DNA of 35,954 bases from UBA1189 sp045612925 (GTDB lineage Bacteria; Bacteroidota; Bacteroidia; Bacteroidales; Bacteroidaceae): the NCBI GenBank assembly GCA_045612925.1, contig JAZKZX010000011.1:1-35954 (forward strand), given 5' to 3'. Below, piece by piece: positions 23,940-30,799 of the stretch; within the stretch, counting starts at the first letter, position 1; each line of letters opens with the position of its first letter. The notes beneath the pieces are model-generated. The model was not told the origin of the DNA. It did no database searches and was given only the letters and a program-made list of their open reading frames with translations. The position numbers and the translations under genes were made by a program.

Positions 23940-26150
23940 ATGGGAGCTAGGACATATACTACAGATGAGTTCATAGACAAGGCACACAAAGTTCATGACC
24001 ATAAATATGACTATTCCAAGGTTGAGTATATCAAAAGCTCTTTGAAGGTGATAATTATATGTAGTCAACATGGAGAATTTCTACAAACTCCACAGAATCA
24101 CCTCAGAGGAAGTGGCTGCCCGATATGTGCAAGACATATAAAATACACTAAAGAAGTTTGTCTTAATGAGGCTAAAAAATATTCAAGTCGTGGAGATTTT
24201 AAAAAATATAGTCCAAAAATATATGACACGGCTTGCAGTAAACATTGGATAGATGAAATATGTTCACATATGTTAGGTAGGGTTAGATATAAACCTGGTT
24301 GGTGGGATGATATAAACAATTGTATTAAAACAGCATCTCTATATAATACTCCGCAAGAATTAATGCGAGCAGAAAAAGGTTGTCATGCAAGTATTTGCAA
24401 GCACAAATGGCAAGATATCTGCTACAAGCATATGCGATATCGAACGCGAGAATATTCATTAGATCAACTACGCGAGATTGCTGGAAAATGTAGAACTCAT
24501 AGGGAATTTAGAGAAAAACATTCAGGTGCCTATTCTGCAGCAAGGAAGAATGGTGTATATGATATTATTTGTCAGCATATGCCAGAACGTCGTAGGGTAA
24601 AAAAACACGAAATACCACTGACTTACGATAAATGCAAGGAAATTGCAAAGGGATTTACAACGAGAAGTGATTTTCAAAATTTTGAGAATGGTCGATGGTA
24701 CCAATATGCTATACGTAATAACATTTTAGATGAAGTATGTAAGCATATGCCTCGGAAGGGCAATAAGAGGAAACGTTGCATATATGCTGCAGAATTTAAT
24801 GATAATAGAGCATACATAGGTTTAACTTATTTTGCAGAGCGTAGATGGTCAGACCATTTACGTGAAAAAAATAGTGCTGTGCACAAACATATAGAGAAGA
24901 CTGGATTGACGCCACATTGGAAGAGATTGACTGACTATATAGACTATCAAGAAGCAAGCATACAGGAAGGAATTTGGAAGGATAAATATGCAAAAGAAGG
25001 ATGGATTATTCTAAATAAAGCAAAGACAGGTTCTTTAGGCGGAGATGGAGGATATACACTAGAGGAGGTTCTGAAAGAGGCATCCAAATATGAAACAGTA
25101 CCAGAATTCTTCAAAGGCTCTCCTGGTCATTATCAGCGAGCATATAGAAGTGGATGGATGAAAGAAGTCAGAAATATTTGCAAATCAAAGTGGAGAGAGG
25201 GATTCTCGGAAGTAGAATTACGTGACATTTTTTCAAGATTCAATAACATTACAGAATTACGGAAATATAGGCATGCGGCTATTGATGCTGCCAACAAATT
25301 GGGAATTCTTGAAGAGTTAACAAAAGACTATGTAGTTAAACCTGGGAATCATTATAAGGTTGAGCGATTTACGGAACAAGAATTGTTTGACATTGCAAAG
25401 TTGTATAAGTATAGATCCGAGTTTAAAGATGTTAATCCTAAAGCATATCGAAACGCAATAAGCAAAGGCATTCTTGACAAAGTGTGTGCTCATATGGAAA
25501 AGAAACCAGTACAGCCCAAGGTGTCCATCCCTAGGATTTGGACTGATGAAGCAATCGTAAAAGAAGCTTTAAAGTACAAAACACGGAGTGAATTTCAAAA
25601 AGGTTGTGTATCTGCATATAATGCAGCACATAAAAGCGGTAGATTTGATAAATTATGCCCACATTTACCCAAACCGACAAAAAAAGATTATGTATGCAAG
25701 TCTATTGAAGATGCTATTTCATTAGCTGGAAAATGTAACAACCGAACAGAATTGAAGGAGGAATATGGAAAAGCCTATGAAATGTTAAGGACGCAAAGAT
25801 TATTGGATAAGGCATGTTCTCATATGAAGAAATATAAAAGGCCTATAGAGAAATGGACCAAAGAAGAGCGTGCCAAGGCTGCTGCCTCATGTAAAACTCG
25901 CAAAGAATTTCACAACAAATATTCATGGGCACATTATCTTGCATCTCAAAATGAAGGTGAACTAGATGAAATATGTTCACATATGCCTAAACCTAATAGG
26001 TGGACAAATGAAGTCCTTATAGAATTAGCCTCACAGTGTTCAAGCATGCAAGAACTGCGTGAATTAAACTATGAGGCTTATAGGCATGTCACTCATACAA
26101 AGGGAAAATCCTCGTTTGTGAGAGGGTATTTTAAGAAGAAAATGGATTAG
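23940..26150 (+). CDS. GIY-YIG nuclease domain embedded in eleven helical repeats, with DUF723-like zinc-finger head
   Basis: A 736-residue protein. Residues 1-65 resemble the DUF723-type domain (HKYDYSKVEYI, then C41, H44, H54, C60, C63 in a likely zinc site). Residues 71-275 hold four repeats, 278-368 a GIY-YIG nuclease domain, and 372-736 seven more repeats. The nuclease has CIY (280-282), YIG (292-294), R301/R302, H306, E343 and N359 followed by GG, so all catalytic positions look intact. The repeat consensus is (W/Y/F)T-x-E, A-x-x-Y, TRxEF, AYxxA, G-x-LD, C-x-H-M; copies start near 71, 121, 172, 227, 372, 422, 477, 534, 587, 639 and 688. Copies 5, 6 and 11 lack the C-x-H end. The gene is strikingly AT-rich beside its neighbours, implying transfer. 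DNA cleavage is expected from the domain; the repeats are probably DNA-binding modules as in homing-type nucleases, which is inference. Confidence 0.85.
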   Translation: MGARTYTTDEFIDKAHKVHDHKYDYSKVEYIKSSLKVIIICSQHGEFLQTPQNHLRGSGCPICARHIKYTKEVCLNEAKKYSSRGDFKKYSPKIYDTACSKHWIDEICSHMLGRVRYKPGWWDDINNCIKTASLYNTPQELMRAEKGCHASICKHKWQDICYKHMRYRTREYSLDQLREIAGKCRTHREFREKHSGAYSAARKNGVYDIICQHMPERRRVKKHEIPLTYDKCKEIAKGFTTRSDFQNFENGRWYQYAIRNNILDEVCKHMPRKGNKRKRCIYAAEFNDNRAYIGLTYFAERRWSDHLREKNSAVHKHIEKTGLTPHWKRLTDYIDYQEASIQEGIWKDKYAKEGWIILNKAKTGSLGGDGGYTLEEVLKEASKYETVPEFFKGSPGHYQRAYRSGWMKEVRNICKSKWREGFSEVELRDIFSRFNNITELRKYRHAAIDAANKLGILEELTKDYVVKPGNHYKVERFTEQELFDIAKLYKYRSEFKDVNPKAYRNAISKGILDKVCAHMEKKPVQPKVSIPRIWTDEAIVKEALKYKTRSEFQKGCVSAYNAAHKSGRFDKLCPHLPKPTKKDYVCKSIEDAISLAGKCNNRTELKEEYGKAYEMLRTQRLLDKACSHMKKYKRPIEKWTKEERAKAAASCKTRKEFHNKYSWAHYLASQNEGELDEICSHMPKPNRWTNEVLIELASQCSSMQELRELNYEAYRHVTHTKGKSSFVRGYFKKKMD

Positions 26151-26256
26151 TAAAAAGCTAAAAAGAATACAAGCAAATGGAGCTTTTAGAGCCTAATCAC
26201 AACCGAATCTATTCTGAATTTCAACGAAATGACCGTATAAATAGGGTAATTAAACT

Positions 26257-26982
26257 ATGAACGATTTGTCCTTTATGATACCTCCCAAAGCCTTATTCCC
26301 CTACGAAAAAGAGATAAGAGATAGAATCTTCAATAATGGGCATAGGGGGCTGATAGATAATCTGCAGAAGTTCTTTACAGATAGTGAACTACTACGGGTG
26401 ATTGGTCTCTATCGATTGGGGAGCGTAGATCACCGTTGGGTGGTTTATCCATACATTGATGTGGATTGTCGTTTGCGCTCGATGAAGACCATGAGATACT
26501 ATGTGGATGGGCATCGGGCAAGGAGTAAGAGCGCTGTATCATCACTACATGCCTTACTGAAAGAGGAGGCTATATTACCAGCACAATGGAAAGAGCATCG
26601 TTGCGTGTTTGGTGAGCATTTGCTACGTGCTTATCCCAATAATCCTGTTGTCATTGTAGAAAGTGAAAAGACGGCTATCGTATGTGCCATGCTATTTCCT
26701 TCATATCTATGGTTAGCGACTGGAGGGTGCGACCACTTCAATACCCTAGCACAGATAAAAGCATACTTGAATGCTCACACTACATACATACTCCCCGATA
26801 AAGGACAATACAACAATTGGTGCAGAGATACACAAAAATACAAAATCAAAGGTAAGGTGCTTGACTACATAGAAAAGATGGAGGTGGAGCGCAACACCGA
26901 TATTGCAGACCTATTCCTAAGCGAGAAGCGTGAACATTATATAAAGGAGTTTGTCGAATATGTAACCTCCCAAAAAGATTAA
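26257..26982 (+). CDS. Toprim-like protein related to DUF6371 (short form)
   Basis: A 241-residue protein. The N-terminal half (NLQKFFTDSELLRVIGLYRLG, VVYPYIDVDCRLRSMKTMRYY) and the second half (VVIVESEKTAIVCAML at 131-146 with E135, LATGGCDHFN at 153-162, TYILPDKGQYNNW at 176-188 with D181) resemble DUF6371 proteins of Bacteroidetes, which carry a Toprim fold like that of primases and are frequent on mobile elements. The usual N-terminal zinc-binding region is missing, and an in-frame stop lies directly upstream of ATG 26257, so it is a short form or a remnant. The second Toprim acidic site is reduced to PDKG. It lies 106 bases after the repeat-nuclease gene on the same strand; a joint function is possible but unproven. 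Confidence 0.65.
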   Translation: MNDLSFMIPPKALFPYEKEIRDRIFNNGHRGLIDNLQKFFTDSELLRVIGLYRLGSVDHRWVVYPYIDVDCRLRSMKTMRYYVDGHRARSKSAVSSLHALLKEEAILPAQWKEHRCVFGEHLLRAYPNNPVVIVESEKTAIVCAMLFPSYLWLATGGCDHFNTLAQIKAYLNAHTTYILPDKGQYNNWCRDTQKYKIKGKVLDYIEKMEVERNTDIADLFLSEKREHYIKEFVEYVTSQKD

Positions 26983-27311
26983 AAACCGCCTCATCCTTGC
27001 CCTCGTTCTGCCTAATCCCCAAGCCGAACCAAAAGAATGCAGCCACGAGCAATTAGAGATTTTCAAGAAGTAAGCGAAACATGAGTTTTTGAGATAATAA
27101 GTTTTGAGTTTTAAAAGTCCGCACTTCCGATTTCTTAGGCGTGTAAGCAAAACATGGCATTCGCCTATCAATATGCCACAAAAATCTTGTACAGGATTTC
27201 CTTGCGTTTCGCAGAAACGCGCTTATTTCTTCGTACACAGAATGTGTAAATTGCTGAATGTGGTAAGCAAATCTTGGATTCTTCATGCCCAATCCCCAAG
27301 CCAAACGCCGA

Positions 27312-27412
27312 CGCGGTATGAAAGCGTCGGTTGCGACGGCTGAAACTTTAGTTTCACCAAGGAGTGTGCTTTAGCACCATAACTTTAGTTTCACGAAGTA
27401 GTATTGCTTGCA
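27312..27412 (-). repeat. Dispersed repeat, copy 2
   Basis: The 49-bp core at 27344-27392 is the exact reverse complement of 16699-16747. Flanking GCGTCGGTTGCGACGG and TTGCTTGCAATC correspond to the flanks of copy 1. Confidence 0.85.
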
Positions 27413-27518
27413 ATCCCCCGAAAACTCCTTCACTTCTTCACTCCCCAAATACTCCTATACTCCCCAAGAAAAACCTCTTATACTCCTATATTTCAAATGA
27501 GCCGTAAGTGTAAAATAG

Positions 27519-27560
27519 ATGTTCCGCAACCGATCGTCTTGCGAGGGGGTTGCGGAACAT
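27519..27560 (-). terminator. Terminator of the DUF4270 gene
   Basis: A perfect 13-bp inverted repeat, ATGTTCCGCAACC and GGTTGCGGAACAT, with a 16-base loop. On the minus strand it is followed by CTATTTTACAC, a weak T-tract. It lies about 25 bases past the stop. Confidence 0.7.
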
Positions 27561-27583
27561 TATTGTCGTGTGTCGTGTGAGCG

Positions 27584-28906
27584 TCAGTCGAATTGGCTGG
27601 AGATGACCTTGACCTTGACCTTGTCTTTGCCGCCTACCAGGCGCACGGTGCTGAGGCTGAAGTCGTGACGGAAGTTGACGATGCTGTTGTTGGAGTCGAT
27701 CGTCGGGGTAACGGGGATGAGCACTACCTTGTTCCACTCGGGCGACTGCTGACGCAGACCATCGCAGTAGGTGATGAGGCGCGAGATATTGGGGTACTCG
27801 TAGCGGTTGAGCTTACTGTTATAGGCGGTGTAGAATGAACTGACATTGTCGGTGAGCCTGTTCTTCTCAAAGAAGGTGTGCATGTGGTCCTTATGTATCA
27901 TGAGCAGGGCTTGCGGCGTGCCGAGGGGGTAGGGGGTGTCGGGGGCGTCGTAGTAGCACTGGAAGATGATCTTGGCGGTGTTGATGCTGTCGCCATGGGC
28001 CATGATGCTGTCGATGGGCAGGGTGACCTCGGTGAAGATGCCAGCGGGGGTCTTCAGGTAGGTGCAGGTGCTGTCGGCGATGAGCGGATGCAGGTCGGCA
28101 TTGGCGAAGCGGTTGGCCTGGAGCACCTCCTCGGTACCGGCAAACTGGGTGACGAAGACGGAGTCGCGCTTGCTGTCGCGGTAGTGGATGTTGAGTGTGG
28201 CCTGGTCTATGTAGACGAGGGTGCCATCACCGCGAGTGGCCTTGACATAGTATCCCTTGCACACATGCTCGATGAAGCTGCTGGCGTTGGCAAAGAGGTC
28301 TTTGTTGGCGCGGTACTGCTCGATCATGCGGGTGCCGATCTCCGTGGGGAGGGGGATGTTGATGTTGGCATAGTGCTCGGGGTCGGCAAGCTCGCTGTCC
28401 TCTAAGGTGTAGTCGGTAAGGGTGTATACTTTAGTGGCTACGGGGGCCTTGAGGGTGTCGTAGAACTGTGTGGGGTCGAGGTTGGTGTAGTAGCGTACGC
28501 CCTCTTGCAGTGTCTGGTCGAGCTCGTACACCTCGGCGGTCATCGTGCCCGTGGGGTCACCGAAGTAGCTGCTGAAGAAGAGGCGCAGCTCGACCTTGAC
28601 GGCTGAATCGCCCAGGATGTCCTCGGGAAATACATTGCCACCCTCTTCGCAGTTGAACTGCGCGATGAAGTCGGCCTCGAACATCGACTGGGTGTGCGGG
28701 TCGGTGAAGCGACCAAGGTACACCTTGTCGGTACGGCACAAGACGGAGTCGACGGGGATAGACCGTGACGATGCCCAGTAGGTGGCGGTGTTGATGGATA
28801 GGCTGTCTTGGTCGGGGACGATGCTGCCTCCCAAGCTGCCGGTATTGTCATCGCACGCCACGACGCAGAGGAGTAGGGTGAGGATATAGGCAAGGGATTT
28901 TTTCAT
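27584..28906 (-). CDS. DUF4270 family lipoprotein
   Basis: A 440-residue exported lipoprotein. The signal MKKSLAYILTLLLCVVACDD has a lipobox ending at C18, followed by two Asp, which suits surface or outer-membrane sorting in Bacteroidetes. The body is beta-rich with typical DUF4270 features: SLGGSIVPDQDSLSI, VYLGRFTDPHTQSMFEADFIAQF and VELRLFFSSYFGD near residues 110-120. The role of the family is unknown; location on the cell surface is likely. It is 24 bases downstream of the glycogen synthase-like gene, an adjacency I recall as conserved in Bacteroidales, and probably shares its transcript. Confidence 0.88.
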   Translation of the reverse strand: MKKSLAYILTLLLCVVACDDNTGSLGGSIVPDQDSLSINTATYWASSRSIPVDSVLCRTDKVYLGRFTDPHTQSMFEADFIAQFNCEEGGNVFPEDILGDSAVKVELRLFFSSYFGDPTGTMTAEVYELDQTLQEGVRYYTNLDPTQFYDTLKAPVATKVYTLTDYTLEDSELADPEHYANINIPLPTEIGTRMIEQYRANKDLFANASSFIEHVCKGYYVKATRGDGTLVYIDQATLNIHYRDSKRDSVFVTQFAGTEEVLQANRFANADLHPLIADSTCTYLKTPAGIFTEVTLPIDSIMAHGDSINTAKIIFQCYYDAPDTPYPLGTPQALLMIHKDHMHTFFEKNRLTDNVSSFYTAYNSKLNRYEYPNISRLITYCDGLRQQSPEWNKVVLIPVTPTIDSNNSIVNFRHDFSLSTVRLVGGKDKVKVKVISSQFD

Positions 28907-28930
28907 GCTACTGACGGGGATTGGAGTGGC

Positions 28931-29740
28931 TTATTCGTACAACTGCTCGTAGAACGCGCTGCAGCTCTCGGCATACTCGGCACCGGTCTTGTACTCGAGG
29001 ATGGGCTTGCCCAATGACTGGGCGTACTCGACAAGCGAGGCGTCGGGGGTGGCGCTATTGAGCACAACACCGTCGGCCCAGCTGATGGCGATCTTGCTCA
29101 ACTCGTGGTAGGTGACGGGTGTGGCGATGCCGCTGAAGTCAACATCTTCCATGTTGCGATAGATGATCTTGCGCAGGAAGTCGTCGGGGAAGGATGAGGC
29201 AAAGGCGTCATCGTAGAGCGAATAGACGAACTTGGTGTTGCGGAAGGCGGGCTCGTCCTTATAGAAGGTCTTGATGTACAGACCGGTGAGGGCGCCTATC
29301 CAGCCATGACAGTGGACGACATCGGGGTACCACGACTGCTTCTTCACGGTCTCGAGCACGCTGCGGGCGAAGAAGATGGTGCGCTCGTCATTGTCGGCAT
29401 ACTCGCGGCCATTGGCATCGCGGGTGTTGAGGTGGTGGCGGAAGTAGTCTTCGTTGAGGATGAAGAATACCTGAGTACGCAATGAGGGCATGGAGGCCAC
29501 CTTGATGATGAGGGGGTGATCGGTGTCGTCGACAACGATGTTCATGCCGGTAAGGCGGATAACCTCGTGCAACTGGTTGCGACGCTCGTTGATGCTGCCC
29601 CACTTGGGCATGAAGGTTCTGATCTCGTGGCCCTTGTCCATGATACCTTTCAACATGCCACGGCAGGTGTCGGCCATGGGGCTACTCTCCGAGAATGGAG
29701 TAATCTCTTGGGTAAGAAAAAGAATTTTGTTCGCTTTCAT
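28931..29740 (-). CDS. Glycogen/starch synthase, single GT5 N-terminal domain
   Basis: A 269-residue protein equal to only the N-terminal Rossmann half of GT5 glycogen synthases. The start is ATG 29740 (MKANKILFLTQEITPFSESS). Landmarks: GHEIRTFMPKWGSINERRNQLHEV, the acceptor-side VVHCHGWIGALTGLYIK (about 140-156) and VYSLYDDAF. The usual KxGGL of the ADP-glucose site is SSPMADTCRG here. The C-terminal nucleotide-sugar binding half is absent and no second half follows, so catalysis is uncertain. Short forms like this are annotated as glycogen synthase across Bacteroidales, so the shortness is probably normal for the clade and not a truncation. Good promoter upstream; DUF4270 gene downstream. 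Confidence 0.82.
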   Translation of the reverse strand: MKANKILFLTQEITPFSESSPMADTCRGMLKGIMDKGHEIRTFMPKWGSINERRNQLHEVIRLTGMNIVVDDTDHPLIIKVASMPSLRTQVFFILNEDYFRHHLNTRDANGREYADNDERTIFFARSVLETVKKQSWYPDVVHCHGWIGALTGLYIKTFYKDEPAFRNTKFVYSLYDDAFASSFPDDFLRKIIYRNMEDVDFSGIATPVTYHELSKIAISWADGVVLNSATPDASLVEYAQSLGKPILEYKTGAEYAESCSAFYEQLYE

Positions 29741-29808
29741 CACTTAATTTTAGGTTCTTTGTCTCGCTATATAACAACGGAATTTGTTGCTCGTGGCGAA
29801 AATTGGTG

Positions 29809-29842
29809 CAAAGATACTAAAAAAATGTGGCATATGAGCAAA
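29809..29842 (-). promoter_or_regulatory. Promoter of the glycogen synthase-like gene
   Basis: On the minus strand TTTG (29842-29839), 22 bases, then TATCTTTG (29816-29809). The -7 box is perfect; the spacing is slightly long. The start codon is about 70 bases downstream. Confidence 0.65.
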
Positions 29843-30046
29843 TCGAGGGGGCGTTTTTTTATCGTAATGTTTGTTAAATGAGCCAATAAGCCTCGCCAGG
29901 CATCGTCGTGATGGAGGGTGGAGCGAGCGTCGACTCGCAGAGGGTGTGGCGTGAATAAATCAAAAAGTTTGCCCAGATGGTGTACTTTGTACAAAGATTT
30001 TACTACCTTTACATCGTGAATGCATAAAAAAGTGAGTAGATACAAG

Positions 30047-30799
30047 ATGAAGAGATATATGTGTATGCTATGTGCCTTGCTGGCGGGCGTTGCTGCTATG
30101 GCGCAGACGGCGCCCGACTGGTACCCCACGGTGGATGAGGCGACGGCGACATTCGTCGACCCCGAGGGGGAGGTGCAGGAGATTGAGGTGGGCGGCACCT
30201 ATGACGCTCCGCTCACGGTGACCTTTGCCGCTCACCCTACCGACACTACGGGCTACGAGGTGCTGTACGGATGGCTGATAGAGCAGGTCAAGGAGGGCGA
30301 GACCAAGCAGCTGGCGCTGCGCAATGAGGAGACGACGGTGTATACCTTCACCGAAGGGGGAGCCGATGTGTCGTATCGTATCACCTTGGATATCACCTAC
30401 AGGCATCGCGAGACGGGCATCGAGGGTGAGGGGGCGGCAGAGCCTGTCACCTTCTCGCTGCGCGGGTCGTCGGTACATCTGTACAATGCCTTCTCGCCCA
30501 ATGGCGACGGCACGAACGACCTCTATAGGGTGAAGACGCAGTCGCTGCTATCGTTCCGTATGAAGATATTCAACCGCTGGGGACAGGAGATATTCTCGGG
30601 CGACCATACGACCCTGCCCACGATGCATGAGAATGACTATACCTATTATGTGTGTTGGGACGGTATCTACCACGGAAGGCTTGTCGAGGATGGAGTGTAC
30701 TACATCCTCGTAGAGGCCGAGGGGTCGGACGGCATCAAGTATGTGCGCCGAGGTGATATCAATGTGCTGACAAGTTCGAGAAGGGAGGAGAAGCAATGA
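30047..30799 (+). CDS. Secreted protein with gliding-motility/T9SS type B-like C-terminal domain
   Basis: A 250-residue exported protein. The start is set at ATG 30047 because MKRYMCMLCALLAGVAAMAQ is a complete signal peptide; an in-frame ATG at 30020 adds nine residues. A middle beta-rich, PKD-like region (VTFAAHPTDTTGYEVLYGW) leads to the C-terminal domain: VHLYNAFSPNGDGTNDLYRV, FRMKIFNRWGQEIFSG, WDGIYHGRLVEDGVYYILVE. This is the CHU_C/gliding-motility-associated C-terminal domain, a type 9 secretion sorting signal of type B in Bacteroidetes. The presence implies that the host has or once had T9SS. The stop overlaps the uvrA start by 4 bases (ATGA), an odd but clear coupling to a DNA repair gene. 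Confidence 0.87.
   Translation: MKRYMCMLCALLAGVAAMAQTAPDWYPTVDEATATFVDPEGEVQEIEVGGTYDAPLTVTFAAHPTDTTGYEVLYGWLIEQVKEGETKQLALRNEETTVYTFTEGGADVSYRITLDITYRHRETGIEGEGAAEPVTFSLRGSSVHLYNAFSPNGDGTNDLYRVKTQSLLSFRMKIFNRWGQEIFSGDHTTLPTMHENDYTYYVCWDGIYHGRLVEDGVYYILVEAEGSDGIKYVRRGDINVLTSSRREEKQ

Larger units (their letters stand above)
26983..27583. other. Intergenic region of repeats, no gene
   Basis: About 600 bases without a supported gene. It contains two near-identical 21-bp direct repeats (27009-27029 and 27286-27306), a hairpin GCGTTTC-GCA-GAAACGC near 27207, the inverted dispersed repeat copy 2 (27312-27412), inverted GGAGTATAGGAGT-type units (27425-27475) and the DUF4270 terminator. Short frames here are not conserved in any way I recognise. 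Confidence 0.6.

Noticed and set aside
23940..26150. GIY-YIG gene considered as an intron- or intein-borne homing endonuclease
   Set aside because: It has its own promoter and start, and no interrupted host gene or splice-like structure flanks it.
29940..30046. A promoter for the secreted protein gene (TACCTTTA near 30003)
   Set aside because: The -7-like box is one base off and no TTTG lies at the right distance, so it was not annotated.
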